Positions 1-9,729 of a stretch of 64,000 nt of DNA are shown here, piece after piece. A program made the position numbers and the translations under genes. The stretch comes from Tritrichomonas foetus (taxonomy: Eukaryota > Parabasalia > Tritrichomonadida > Tritrichomonadidae): positions 4,268 to 68,267 of the forward strand of contig MLAK01000573.1 of the NCBI GenBank assembly GCA_001839685.1, in the 5' to 3' direction. The first letter of the stretch is position 1. Every line of letters starts with the position of its first letter. The notes beneath the pieces are model-generated. The model did not search any database. It was not told where the DNA came from and saw nothing but the letters and a program-made list of their open reading frames with translations.

Positions 1-505
1 CTTCTCATTCTTTCTTTTCTTCTCATTCTTAATGCATTAACTCTCTCACTCGTTGTCTTTTTAAAACCATGATTTTTCACTAACATGTTGAAACAAAGAA
101 AGAATTGAAATATACTAATATCGATCCATATTCTAATAAAGAACTGTTTAACATTAAAACAAATGCCACACACAAGATAATTCTACATTGACAATAATTC
201 AGAATTTGCAAAAATCATATTGGGTAATCAGTTCAAATACTGATCATAGCCTGAAATACAAGTATCTTATTATGAGAATAGCCACATCTAAAGAAGAAGA
301 AACCGTTGAGTTTTCTCGTTTTCACAAATCTGAAAAAACTTGAAAGTTTTTCATCAATTGAAATTTATCGTTAGATTTTCATCAATTCAAAAAGTAAAAC
401 CCTCCGAATATTTTCAATCGTGCTCGTTTGGAAATTGAATAGATATAATGAAAAGTGCAAAATTCAATTTTGAGGGAGAAATTTTTAGTTCATTTTTTTT
501 TCAAA
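1..505. other. Left-edge noncoding region
   Basis: AT-rich sequence with a pyrimidine-rich first 60 bases. I see no open frame or RNA gene. The last part is the promoter of the CFAP410-like gene. Confidence 0.5.
490..494 (+). promoter_or_regulatory. Initiator-like element (TCATT)
   Basis: TCATT matches the trichomonad initiator TCA-Py-(T/A) and lies just upstream of the ATG at 506, giving a leader of about 14 bases. It supports that ATG over the upstream GTG-initiated frame. Confidence 0.5.
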
Positions 506-1201
506 ATGAGTGACAATAATTCCAATAATGGCGTTCTTACACAACACATGGTTCTAAATAAAACAAGAGCAAATTCCCTATCAGATGTAAAAGCGATAAA
601 TTTATGGGGATTCAATCTTCGTGATGTATCAATTTTTAAGTCGATGCCAAACATTGAAATAGTATCAATGCCAATGAACAATATATCAACTCTCAAACAA
701 TTCGTATATTGCAGTAATTTAAAAGAACTCCTTCTCAGACAAAATTCGATATCAAGTTTTTCGGAAATTGAATATTTATCAAATCTGAAGAATTTGGAAC
801 GTTTGTGGCTTGCAGATAATCCAATTTGCCAAAATCCAAATTACAGAAAAAAAGTTATTTCAATTTTACCTCAACTTCTCATTCTCGATGAAATTCCGAT
901 CAACGATGATGAGAGGTATGGAAATTCACAACAGAGGAATTTTGAAAATTCAAAATCTGGCTTGTATCATGATAACAATCAAGCTCATAATCACAGCAAT
1001 ACTTGTAATAATAAAAGATTGTTAAACAGTGACTACAGACGTCAAAAAAATCATGAGAATCAAAATAAAACAGGCAAAAATCCATACTTGAAGTCTGATG
1101 AAGCTCAACTAACAGCAGTGTTAGCATTATTGCCTAGTTTGAATCCAGATTCACTATCAATTGTTCTTGATTCTATAAGTGATTTAACAAGAAGATATTA
1201 A
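506..1201 (+). CDS. CFAP410: CFAP410 (C21orf2/LRRC76)-like leucine-rich repeat protein
   Basis: A 231-residue protein with a short SDS22-type leucine-rich repeat block (about residues 15-125), a low-complexity N/H/K/R linker, and a C-terminal amphipathic helix segment (about residues 197-231). The start of the conserved region (MVLNKTRA...INLWG), the repeat spacing and the LWLADNPI capping segment follow CFAP410, which begins MVLTRAKA...LNCWG. The C-terminal ALLPSLNPDSLSIVL stretch matches the short helical oligomerisation domain of that family. CFAP410 is a basal-body and ciliary-base protein that works with NEK1 in animals; a role at the flagellar base here is inference. The frame stays open upstream only through a GTG; the ATG at 506 has an initiator beside it. 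It is isolated, with long gaps on both sides. Confidence 0.8.
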   Translation: MSDNNSNNGVLTQHMVLNKTRANSLSDVKAINLWGFNLRDVSIFKSMPNIEIVSMPMNNISTLKQFVYCSNLKELLLRQNSISSFSEIEYLSNLKNLERLWLADNPICQNPNYRKKVISILPQLLILDEIPINDDERYGNSQQRNFENSKSGLYHDNNQAHNHSNTCNNKRLLNSDYRRQKNHENQNKTGKNPYLKSDEAQLTAVLALLPSLNPDSLSIVLDSISDLTRRY

Positions 1202-1686
1202 TTTGAATATTATGATATTAAAAGATTCGGCTCTCTTTATTCCAATTTGTTTTTATCTTTCTGTTATTTATGTGACATCAGCAAATATAAATGTTATCTC
1301 CTATAATTGAAATTCAGGAAATAGTGCTTACATGACTTTTTTTCTTCGTCACAATAAAGTTATTTGAGTATTAATCAAAAGAAATATGGATCGCTCAGAT
1401 CAGTGATTTTTATTGATCTCTATAGTCCTTTTTTGAACTGGATAGACACAAATTTGGAGGGTAAAGTCTCCCAAGCCCTTGGCAAAAAGACGAATCTTCT
1501 AAATCTTTACTCCTAAATACAAAAATGAAAATACAAGAAATGCAAAATGTTTAATAAATAATTTATTCAACAATGGAAAAAAAATGAGATGAGACCATTA
1601 ATAATTTTTTGGGGTGAAAGCAGAACCATCGGCTTGTTGACAATTTGTGGTTGTTAGTTAATAATATAAAAACATCACTTTAAACC

Positions 1687-1784
1687 TCTGCATTACGACC
1701 ATACTTGAAAAAGATGACTCTCAAGTTTAGTCAAATCTAAATGTGATCGGAAATTTTTGGCTTGATTTTTTGTCGTAATGCAGA
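1687..1784. repeat. 13-bp perfect inverted repeat, about 98 bp element
   Basis: TCTGCATTACGAC at 1687-1699 is repeated as its exact reverse complement at 1772-1784. A smaller internal pair, ACTTGA and TCAAGT, lies just inside the left arm. The arms are GC-richer than their surroundings. It could be a hairpin RNA, a small MITE-like element or a chance palindrome; no target-site duplication is clear. Confidence 0.4.
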
Positions 1785-1919
1785 TTTATATATCATTTTC
1801 ATTCATATTTACATTAAATAAAATCAAACACCAATTCTCAAGGACAACATTATATCCAATATGAAAAGAATTAACACTCAGGAATCTTTCCTGTTTTTCC
1901 GATGAGGTATTATAATTTA

Positions 1920-2006
1920 TCACCAAAATGTTGGAGTTTTTGTGTATTGAACATCAAAATCGAAATTACCTCCTCTTTTTATCTGTCTATTGATAGGGTC
2001 AAACAT
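1920..2006 (-). CDS. Candidate 28-residue micro-ORF
   Basis: ATG at 2006 to TGA at 1920-1922 encodes 28 residues starting MFDPINRQIKRGG. On the minus strand a TCACA initiator-like motif (2014-2018) lies about 8 bases before the ATG, the same arrangement as the real genes in this window. No function is recognised. It may be a microprotein, the first exon of something split, or chance. Confidence 0.2.
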   Translation of the reverse strand: MFDPINRQIKRGGNFDFDVQYTKTPTFW

Positions 2007-2307
2007 CGAAAATTGTGAATATATTCGGCCAGTAATGTGAATATAAATGTCAGAATTTTATATACGATGACGGTAGAATATAGAAAAAGTCGACATTATT
2101 GAATGCATTTCCATCGTATATTCTTATAAAATGTATCAAAATTGAAAAGATTATCCAATTTATTTATATTCAAATTTTATTGAAATGTCTATGAAATTGA
2201 AATAAACTACTTCTCGTAATTAACCTTTCTTATCTTTTTTTCACCTTTTATGAACTTATAAAAGGTCAATTCATCAAACTTTTTGAATTACAATGATCGC
2301 AACCATA

Positions 2308-2312
2308 TCACT
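2308..2312 (+). promoter_or_regulatory. Initiator-like element (TCACT)
   Basis: TCACT lies 12 bases before the ATG at 2325. It supports that start, because the open frame extends upstream only through a TTG. Confidence 0.4.
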
Positions 2313-2324
2313 TCACCCTTCAAA

Positions 2325-5300
2325 ATGGCAACTCTTCGAACAACAACTCCGCCACTTTTCTTCCACCTTGTCAGTGAGGTTTCGAAAAAAGGCGTCTTTG
2401 ACAACCAATTTTTAGTTGATTCTCTTCTTCAAGTTGAAAAAGTTTCCTCAGCTGCAACAGTTATTTCCACAATAATGTCGAACGAAACAAACGAAACAGG
2501 GAAAAAAGATCTTTTTGTTTTACTTGCTCGTGTTTTAGCGCACGCCTCGGAAAACAATCAGGAAGCCGACGACGATGGATTTACTGATGATTTAATTATT
2601 TCACTTTGTTCTACAATCGCAACTTTCCCAATTGTTTTGAAAGATTCAGAAACATACGAATTATTGCATAAGGCTTTGACATTTTTGATAAATAAACTAT
2701 CAGAGACCGGTCTTCGCAACTTCCAAACAAACATCGCAATCACTAAATCACCTTACGTATCGTTTGTTTTCAGTGTCTTTTCAGAAGTCAAGCAAATAAT
2801 TCGATTGAATGCAATTCTCGGAATTCAAAATATTCCAACATATGAAGGATTGAAAATATTTTTCAATTCAAATGAATATTCACAACTTGAAGATACCGAT
2901 AAAACATCTTTAACTCGTTACAATCCTTCTCAATTAATCAAAGATTTATTAACTTCTTTCACAGATGCTTCAAAAGCTTATGGAGAAGGAATTCTCTTGA
3001 GCTATTTCCATTTCTGGCCAGAAGAAGCTAAAAACATCAGTCCAAATGTCGACTCCCTTCTTGGCTTTGCCAAAAAAGAATTATTAAGAAAAGATGCAGT
3101 CAGGCTTCTTGAAAAGATAGAAATTGAAAATAAAGTGAAAGTCATTCAAACTCTATGCTCCCAAATTTCATCTCATGATGAATTTGCACGCTTGGTTGTC
3201 GTTTTCGCATCAACAATCGAAAACATCGATGATTTGGTTGAAGGCCTCTTAAAGAATGATTCATCTGTATTTGGTGGTTGCCTTATTGCCCAACACAGAA
3301 AATTATTCGAAACAAGAAATGAACTTATCAATGTTGCTTTTCCAAATCCAGTGAAGAGGATGAAAATTGCAATTGAACTTGCAAAAACTATTGAAAATCC
3401 ATGTGAGCAGCTTTTCGAAGCAATGTTGAACCAATCATTTGTTGCTTATGCAAATGGTGAAACTTCAGGTCTTGCGAATTTCGTCGAACTTTCAAAATCA
3501 CATTCAGAATGTTTTGCTAACTTCCTTTTGAAGAGACTTGTTGAAGTCACTGATAAAAAGGTTCTTAATGTTTTTGCTAACCATATCCTTGATGCAAAAC
3601 TTAGCACAACTCCAGCATCTGATAAAGACTTATATTATAAGCTTGTCTGCCACCTTTACTCATCATGCGATTCACTTACAACAGCATTACGAATTCTTTC
3701 AATTTATCGTTCAATTGAATTACCTGAATTAGATACAGCTTTGGGATTCCTTGATGCATGTGTAGATACAAATGAAAGGCAAGCATTCTTAAATATAGCA
3801 GAAGGATGTATAAACCAATATCCTTTAGCTGCAGTCCTTTGTATTGCAATTCCATCACTTGACGATGAAAAAGTATCAGCATTTATCAAAGCTGCACAAA
3901 GAGACGAAAGTTATACATATGAACTCGGCGTTTCTTTCTTCACAGTGCTTGCAAAGAACTACTTTGAAGCTTTCTTGTCATTCCTTGAAAAAGAACAAAT
4001 TGGAAAACAAGTTACAAACAACATTTTTGTAAATAGAAAGAAGAGAATAAGGATCGGTGAGACAGTTAGAGCAGTTTTAACTGTTTTACCAATTGCTTAT
4101 GCTGGAAAAGAATCACTTTCTCAAGAAGAACAACAACGCCTGTATTCAATTATACATTCTGTCATTCCACGTGTCAACGACAATGATTATATTAAAGAAA
4201 TTCATGGTCTTAAACCAATTTTCCGCCTTCTTAAAGACGCAACACCAACTGAAGAACAATATAATGCATTCATTGATTGTGGATTCATGGAAGAATTCCC
4301 AGTTTTATTTGCCCATGTTGAAGGAAATGAAGAACTTGCACAAAGGCTCATTGTCTTTTATGTAATTGCCCTTCAAAAAGCTGACTTCAGTGATGAAAAT
4401 ATAGAAGATGTAGCTAAGACATTATTCAATCTTGATCCAACAGAAGTTACACTTTTCTTTGCTTTAGAACTTGCTAAGAAACAACTTACACGTAAAGAAA
4501 ACTGCCTGAAATTTGTTGTTTTAGTTCAAAAGTTTGCTGAAGCAGCTAGAGCTAAAGATGTAAAAGTTGAATCAACAAAGTTTGCTGGATTTCTTTTAAG
4601 ATTCATGCAATATTTGACTTTTGCTCTTCCAAAGTTCAGGTCAGCTTCATTTGCTGCTTTTGAAGCAATGTTTAGTCTTGAACAAACATGTGATGATATT
4701 GAAGATTCACTAACACAAGAACAAATCAGTGAACGTGCTGTTAACCTTCTGACAAAAGTTCAAAATGCAATGTCAACTGAGCTTGTTAATGCTGTTCTTC
4801 AAATAATCATTGTAAAGAAAGCATATTTCAATGCATCAGGATATTTCATTCGAACACTCTTTGAAAGCCGTGAAAACTTTGCATCTGCAGATTATTCAAA
4901 GAATATCCTTAAACTCTTTGTCGCACAACCATCAATGCCTTCAATTTGTCAATTCCATCTTGACAGAGGTGTTATGGCACTTGCTAACCGTCAATTAATA
5001 GAATTCATCGCTATCTTCTTACTTAGTGAGTCTGTTTATCAAACACAGATTGTTCAAATGATTCTTCTTGACCCATCAATTCGTGATCTCTTCATTGATA
5101 CAACATTTGTTTACTTAACAAAGTCTAATAACATTAGCCGTTCATTAAATTTGTTCTACATTTTGAAGAGAATCATTTTAACAGAACCAAGTGTTGTTTC
5201 CCTAAAGACACTTGGAATGCTTTTCACAAGTATTCTTCTTTGGCTTGGTGCGCTTTATGATCAACAACCTAACTTGAATTTGATCCAGTCATTCAACATT

Positions 5301-6530
5301 TCAGGTGAAATTGAAGATGTTGTTGATATAATCACATCAAGAACATGCCTTGCTCGTAAAGTCCATGTTTCTTTATCTGTTCAAGATATTCCTCGTTTTG
5401 TTGCATCAACACGTGCTTATGCAGCCGCACTTTCAACACTTCCAGCATCTATTCTTGAAACTGTTTTCGAATATATTAACAAAGTCATTGAATCACCAAA
5501 TCCATCATATGTTTTAAGTGTTGGCCTCTTCACTGTTGCAATTGCACAGTGTTATACATACCAAAGCAGTCTTACAGAGAACTTAATCCACAAAGTTATT
5601 CCAGAGTCACTTGTTCATGCATTTGAAAAGTGTTCACATGATCACGTTTGCTGCTTAGCTTATATTGCATCCCTAAAAGATGATTCATTCAGACTTTTAT
5701 CTGACGAGCAATGCGTTACAGTTTACAAACACGTTGTTGAAGGCCTTGTTGATTCAAACATGTTCAAAGAAGATTCAGCAGTACTTCTTGCTTCTTTATT
5801 GGATCGCATTTCATCAAACAAAGAAAACATTCTTGCCGCACAACTTCTTGAAGCTTTGAGAAATGTTCTCAGTGTTCCAGATAGCGAATTTGTTGCAAAA
5901 ATGAGACCAGAATTTTTGAAGCTTCTTCTTGCTTCACTCGAAGTTTCATCAACATTTGAAGACTTCACTGACGAAAAGAGAGGAATTAACATCAATCGTC
6001 TTTTCTCACTCGTTGGACGCTTCCAAGTTGAATCATTGACAGCATTGAGGAAGGTGTCTGGCACAGAAGATATAATCAGCGGTCTTGTTGGAAAAATTGA
6101 ACTTCCACAACTTGGTGAAATCGGGTTGAATCTTCTCAAAATTACCACAGTTACAAATTGTGATGCTGATTTAATAAACCTGCTTTCAGCAATTGGCAAA
6201 TCACTTGCTTCTTATGAACCACCTGTTGTTGTTGCAGAAGAAACTAAAGCAGAAGAAGAACAACCAAAGGAAGAAGAACAGCCAAAGGAAGAAGAAGAAC
6301 CTAAAGCAGAAGAAGAACCAAAACCAGAAAATGAAGAACAAAACGAAAATGAAAATAAAGGAGAAGAAAAGAAAGTTGAAGAAAAAGTTCTTCCAAAGAA
6401 GAAATATGATGTCAATGCACCAGTGTTATACAGAAAAGCACTTCTCACACGAGCAATCCTCGTTGGAGAGGACCAGCAAAGCTCTGTTAAAGAGCTCGCT
6501 GCGGAAATTGTCAAATCAATGGTAATTTGA
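2325..6530 (+). CDS. Large alpha-solenoid protein with acidic C-terminal region (function unknown)
   Basis: A 1401-residue protein made almost entirely of short amphipathic helices rich in L, F, A and E, the look of a HEAT/ARM-like solenoid. I could not assign a family. Near the C-terminus (about residues 1300-1365) is a low-complexity run of E/K/P/Q with repeats of the type EEEQPKEEEQPK, followed by a short ordered tail that contains a conserved-looking VLYRKALLTRAI segment. There is no signal peptide or clear membrane helix, so it is probably cytosolic. Codon usage is even and AT-ending throughout, with no sign of transfer or frameshift. Upstream M-equivalents are TTG, so the ATG at 2325 is preferred. 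A stop followed by AAATAAA fits a trichomonad UAAA polyadenylation signal close to the stop. Confidence 0.75.
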   Translation: MATLRTTTPPLFFHLVSEVSKKGVFDNQFLVDSLLQVEKVSSAATVISTIMSNETNETGKKDLFVLLARVLAHASENNQEADDDGFTDDLIISLCSTIATFPIVLKDSETYELLHKALTFLINKLSETGLRNFQTNIAITKSPYVSFVFSVFSEVKQIIRLNAILGIQNIPTYEGLKIFFNSNEYSQLEDTDKTSLTRYNPSQLIKDLLTSFTDASKAYGEGILLSYFHFWPEEAKNISPNVDSLLGFAKKELLRKDAVRLLEKIEIENKVKVIQTLCSQISSHDEFARLVVVFASTIENIDDLVEGLLKNDSSVFGGCLIAQHRKLFETRNELINVAFPNPVKRMKIAIELAKTIENPCEQLFEAMLNQSFVAYANGETSGLANFVELSKSHSECFANFLLKRLVEVTDKKVLNVFANHILDAKLSTTPASDKDLYYKLVCHLYSSCDSLTTALRILSIYRSIELPELDTALGFLDACVDTNERQAFLNIAEGCINQYPLAAVLCIAIPSLDDEKVSAFIKAAQRDESYTYELGVSFFTVLAKNYFEAFLSFLEKEQIGKQVTNNIFVNRKKRIRIGETVRAVLTVLPIAYAGKESLSQEEQQRLYSIIHSVIPRVNDNDYIKEIHGLKPIFRLLKDATPTEEQYNAFIDCGFMEEFPVLFAHVEGNEELAQRLIVFYVIALQKADFSDENIEDVAKTLFNLDPTEVTLFFALELAKKQLTRKENCLKFVVLVQKFAEAARAKDVKVESTKFAGFLLRFMQYLTFALPKFRSASFAAFEAMFSLEQTCDDIEDSLTQEQISERAVNLLTKVQNAMSTELVNAVLQIIIVKKAYFNASGYFIRTLFESRENFASADYSKNILKLFVAQPSMPSICQFHLDRGVMALANRQLIEFIAIFLLSESVYQTQIVQMILLDPSIRDLFIDTTFVYLTKSNNISRSLNLFYILKRIILTEPSVVSLKTLGMLFTSILLWLGALYDQQPNLNLIQSFNISGEIEDVVDIITSRTCLARKVHVSLSVQDIPRFVASTRAYAAALSTLPASILETVFEYINKVIESPNPSYVLSVGLFTVAIAQCYTYQSSLTENLIHKVIPESLVHAFEKCSHDHVCCLAYIASLKDDSFRLLSDEQCVTVYKHVVEGLVDSNMFKEDSAVLLASLLDRISSNKENILAAQLLEALRNVLSVPDSEFVAKMRPEFLKLLLASLEVSSTFEDFTDEKRGININRLFSLVGRFQVESLTALRKVSGTEDIISGLVGKIELPQLGEIGLNLLKITTVTNCDADLINLLSAIGKSLASYEPPVVVAEETKAEEEQPKEEEQPKEEEEPKAEEEPKPENEEQNENENKGEEKKVEEKVLPKKKYDVNAPVLYRKALLTRAILVGEDQQSSVKELAAEIVKSMVI

Positions 6531-6707
6531 AAATAAATGAATTTATTTTTTTCTATAGTTAAATTTATTATTTTATCATCCAATATAAAACCTGGAACCA
6601 CTTTTAGATATGAAGCTCATCAAAAAGTGACCAATTCAAAAAATTGAAATTCAATATAATCTACAAGGCCAATTATTTAACCTTTACGTTAAAACTTTCA
6701 GAAAAAA

Positions 6708-7733
6708 ATGTTTTTCCTCTTTTCGACATTTTCTCTTGCCTCGCTTTCACTTGGCCTGAGTGAAGAGCGCAGCTTTGTTAATTGGATGAGAAATAATAAT
6801 TTGATGTACAATGGAGATGAATATCATTTTAGATTAGGAATCTTTTTGACCAATCTCAGAATAGTTCAACAACACAATGCGAAAAAAGATGTTCCATATA
6901 CTTTGGGCATGAATTCAATTTCATGTTTAACACCAAGTGAATATCACCAGCTTTTAGGTATGAAAAGACGCATTTTGTCACATTCAGAAAAAGTTTCTAT
7001 TGAAAAAGTTCTACCGTTCAAAGAAAAAGTTTTATCATCCAAAGAAAATCGCCCCTCATTAAAGAAGAGCCTCCCGGAGACCATTGACTACCGTGAGCAA
7101 GGTGTCGTCAATGAAATACAAGACCAAGGGCTGTGTGGATCATGCTGGGCTTTTTCTACGACCCAAGCGATGGAATCCCAGTGGGCATTGAATCATCCTG
7201 GCGAGCTTTATCTTCTTTCTGTTCAAGCGCTAGTGGATTGTGTAGATACTTGCGATGGCTGTGGTGGCGGTTTTGAGGACCTTGCCTATGATTACATATT
7301 GGATAAGCAAAATGGGTGCTGGGCCACTTGGGATGACTACCCCTATGTCCAATACACAGATGAGTGCAAGTATGATGCATCCAAAGGCGTCTGCAAGTTC
7401 AGCAGCTATGTGAGAGTCACTCGCGGTGATGTTGACGAGCTTGCTGAAAAGTTGGTCGCCCACGGAGTTGTGTCGGTTGCTGTTCATGCTTCTGATTTCG
7501 GTTTTCAGCTTTACCAGGGGGGCGTCTACACTGACACAAGGTGCAGCGGCGAGTATGACGATCTCGACCACGGCGTCGGCCTCGTCGGTTATGGGTACAA
7601 GCTTGGCCACGACTATTGGATTATTCGAAACTCGTGGGGAGTTACTTGGGGTGAGAGGGGCTATATGAGTCTCGCTCGTGATCTTGGAAACATTTGTGGT
7701 GTTGCTACTGATGCAATGATTCCTTTACTTTAA
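6708..7733 (+). CDS. Papain-family (C1A) cysteine protease, secreted or lysosomal
   Basis: A 341-residue preproprotease. Residues 1-17 form a hydrophobic signal peptide. An I29-type inhibitory prodomain follows (about 19-85), then a lysine- and glutamate-rich linker with repeated EKV-like units (about 90-120), then a mature C1 domain. The catalytic set is complete: oxyanion Gln and nucleophile Cys in QGLCGSCWAF, His in LDHGVGLVGYG, and Asn in RNSWG. Paired cysteines match cathepsin L-like disulfides. Trichomonads secrete such proteases or keep them in lysosomes, for host protein digestion. The prodomain is AT-rich but the mature domain (about 7060-7690) is clearly GC-richer, with many C/G-ending codons. 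The ATG at 6708 is followed directly by the signal peptide; a CCTTT element lies at 6681-6685. Confidence 0.95.
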   Translation: MFFLFSTFSLASLSLGLSEERSFVNWMRNNNLMYNGDEYHFRLGIFLTNLRIVQQHNAKKDVPYTLGMNSISCLTPSEYHQLLGMKRRILSHSEKVSIEKVLPFKEKVLSSKENRPSLKKSLPETIDYREQGVVNEIQDQGLCGSCWAFSTTQAMESQWALNHPGELYLLSVQALVDCVDTCDGCGGGFEDLAYDYILDKQNGCWATWDDYPYVQYTDECKYDASKGVCKFSSYVRVTRGDVDELAEKLVAHGVVSVAVHASDFGFQLYQGGVYTDTRCSGEYDDLDHGVGLVGYGYKLGHDYWIIRNSWGVTWGERGYMSLARDLGNICGVATDAMIPLL

Positions 7734-8586
7734 AGACTTTTAATTGGTTTATTATTTACACTTTCTTTCTTTTTCTTCTTCTTTTATCTGTCTTCCTTTT
7801 CTGAATGATATTTAACTACATGATTCTTCGAATCTTTTATAATTTTTAGAAAATACCCGGAATATTTATTGAGAGACAAATTAGTAATGATCTTTGATGA
7901 ACTTTTTCTCCTGCACATTATAATTTCCAAATTAATGATTTTTTTTATTTTGAAAAAAGGAAAGATATTGATAGAAGAATCATCTTTTTTATGTTAGCAT
8001 AGGTATAAATTCGTTATTAAATTTGTGGATACATAGTTATAAGTCAAAGCATAGTTTTTACTTTTTCAAAAAGTTGCTTTATCAACAATTTCATTGATTT
8101 TTATTCACTTAGAAACTCCAATCTCAATTTCACAGAAATTTTGTGAATACAAAAATACGTTTATATATATATTTGAATACATATTTTTATTCTCATGCTA
8201 ATTGGACCAAAACCAATGTGGATGACTTTGGAATTATGAGAACTATTAATATTTTTTTTTTAGGAATTTTTTTCATAATTCCTCAATCAATTAAGACTCA
8301 CAAAATTGATATTTTTATTTTTTTGATACACATTATTTTTATCAAGAATTATTTATACATATTTCATCTTATAATACAGTTTATGTTCCAAGTCCGTTTA
8401 GATATTCTTATTCTTAATTTTTTTTAATGGTTATATTGGCTTTGAAAAAACATTATTTTTTCTGTTAAGATAATTGATATTTCAACTACCATATCAAAAT
8501 GTCAGGAAACGCTGGCAGATTTGAATGTATTTGAATTATCATTTCAATGCATTCAATTCTGAAAAATTTTCCAAATCATTTCGTTC
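7734..8586. other. Intergenic region, no gene seen
   Basis: AT-rich with long T runs. The open frames here start only at GTG/TTG and have biased I/F/L/Y composition typical of chance frames in AT-rich DNA. The last bases carry the promoter of the PAP2 gene. Confidence 0.5.
8576..8580 (+). promoter_or_regulatory. Initiator-like element (TCATT)
   Basis: TCATT ends 6 bases before the PAP2 gene ATG at 8587, giving a leader of under 10 bases. Confidence 0.45.
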
Positions 8587-9408
8587 ATGAAGAGCATTTT
8601 GATTCGCACACAAGAGGAAACGAGTGAATCGAAATTGCATCCTATCATAAAGTTTCTTTGTCTTCCAGAACTCTTCGTTACAATTTTTGTGATCATCATT
8701 TATGTATTCGTGACTCAATTTGTTACAGAAGTAAATCCATTATATGTTCCTGAAAACGACTCACTTTCGAGTTACCCATTTCCAAACCATAATACATTTC
8801 CAATCCGCATTCTCTGCGTTTACTCACTTGGGACACCAATTGCATTTTCAATAGTTTGCTTTTTAGTTAGTCTGAAATTTCCAACGATCATGAAAAAGAT
8901 GTACATTTGTGCTGCTTTTTATCTTATTCTTACAAACTTTTTATGTGTATCGATGATCACAGAAATATTAAAAAATTATGTTGGACGAGCACGACCAGAC
9001 ATGTACGAGAGGTGCGGTAAGAATGCACAATACAATACATGTCAAGGCTTGAATGGTCATGATTTGAAAGACTCTTTCAAGAGTTTCCCATCAGGTCACT
9101 CATCAACTGCGATGTCAGGTATGTATCTGGCAGCACTCATTTTAAAAAGTGGAACAACGATCAAAAACATTTCAATTGCAGTGATTGAGCTTCTCTGTAT
9201 TTTATTTGCTTTCTACATTGGTGCATCCCGGATTCGTGATTTTAGACATCATCCAGATGATGTAGTGGCTGGTTTATTTATTGGATTTGTGGTCACACAC
9301 ATCATCTGGGGTGCTTCAAAGAGAAGCGTCTACCCCAAAGAAAATATTGTCCTGAATGATAATGAAACAGCACCATCAGGAACAGAAGACATTTCATCAA
9401 ATGTTTAG
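8587..9408 (+). CDS. PAP2-family lipid phosphate phosphatase, multi-pass membrane protein
   Basis: A 273-residue protein with about six membrane segments (first near residues 30-48). It has all three motifs of the type 2 phosphatidate phosphatase superfamily: KX6RP as KNYVGRARP (about residue 128), PSGH in FPSGHSST (about 168), and SRX5HX3D as SRIRDFRHHPDD (about 213). The two catalytic histidines and the arginines are present, so it should be active. The family dephosphorylates phosphatidate, lysophosphatidate and related lipids at ER or plasma membranes. Length and layout match eukaryotic LPP/DPP1 enzymes. The ATG at 8587 has an initiator directly upstream. Confidence 0.92.
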   Translation: MKSILIRTQEETSESKLHPIIKFLCLPELFVTIFVIIIYVFVTQFVTEVNPLYVPENDSLSSYPFPNHNTFPIRILCVYSLGTPIAFSIVCFLVSLKFPTIMKKMYICAAFYLILTNFLCVSMITEILKNYVGRARPDMYERCGKNAQYNTCQGLNGHDLKDSFKSFPSGHSSTAMSGMYLAALILKSGTTIKNISIAVIELLCILFAFYIGASRIRDFRHHPDDVVAGLFIGFVVTHIIWGASKRSVYPKENIVLNDNETAPSGTEDISSNV

Positions 9409-9729
9409 AATTAGTTATTTGAATAACTAAATAGTCATTTCATTTTTATTTTTTTTGAGTGTTTATATGGTTTGATATTATGAATGTAACACGGTGAATT
9501 CAAGGATTTATTGAGTTATATTATATTATATTTGCAATCCGTCCAAAATAATTAGTCTTTGATTTTTAAGGAAGAATTATGACGTCAGCAGTGTTTCCTA
9601 AATGCTTTTTATTTCGAGGAACAGGGCACTGATAAATTTTACACGAAATTCAATGATTTTATTCAAAAAGTTTAACAAGGTGTATCGCACTATTCAAATC
9701 CATAAAATTTAATTATCACTTCACTTTTT
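9409..9729. other. Short intergenic region
   Basis: 321 bases, AT-rich, with no open frame of note. The 3' end carries two TCACT motifs just before the next gene. Confidence 0.5.
9716..9725 (+). promoter_or_regulatory. Tandem initiator-like elements (TCACT TCACT)
   Basis: Two adjacent TCACT motifs (9716-9720 and 9721-9725) end 4 bases before the ATG at 9730. If the second is used the leader would be about 7 bases. Confidence 0.5.

Larger units (their letters stand above)
1202..2324. other. Intergenic region with inverted repeat and micro-ORF
   Basis: About 1.1 kb of AT-rich sequence between two + strand genes. It holds a 13-bp inverted repeat (1687-1784) and a 28-codon minus-strand ORF with an initiator-like motif (1920-2006), both listed separately. 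A slightly GC-richer patch near 1455-1490 can form small hairpins but matches no RNA family I recognise. Confidence 0.4.

Noticed and set aside
8143..8427. 94-codon + strand open frame
   Set aside because: It starts at GTG, is dominated by I/F/L/Y/N as expected of chance frames in AT-rich DNA, and has no initiator or motif.
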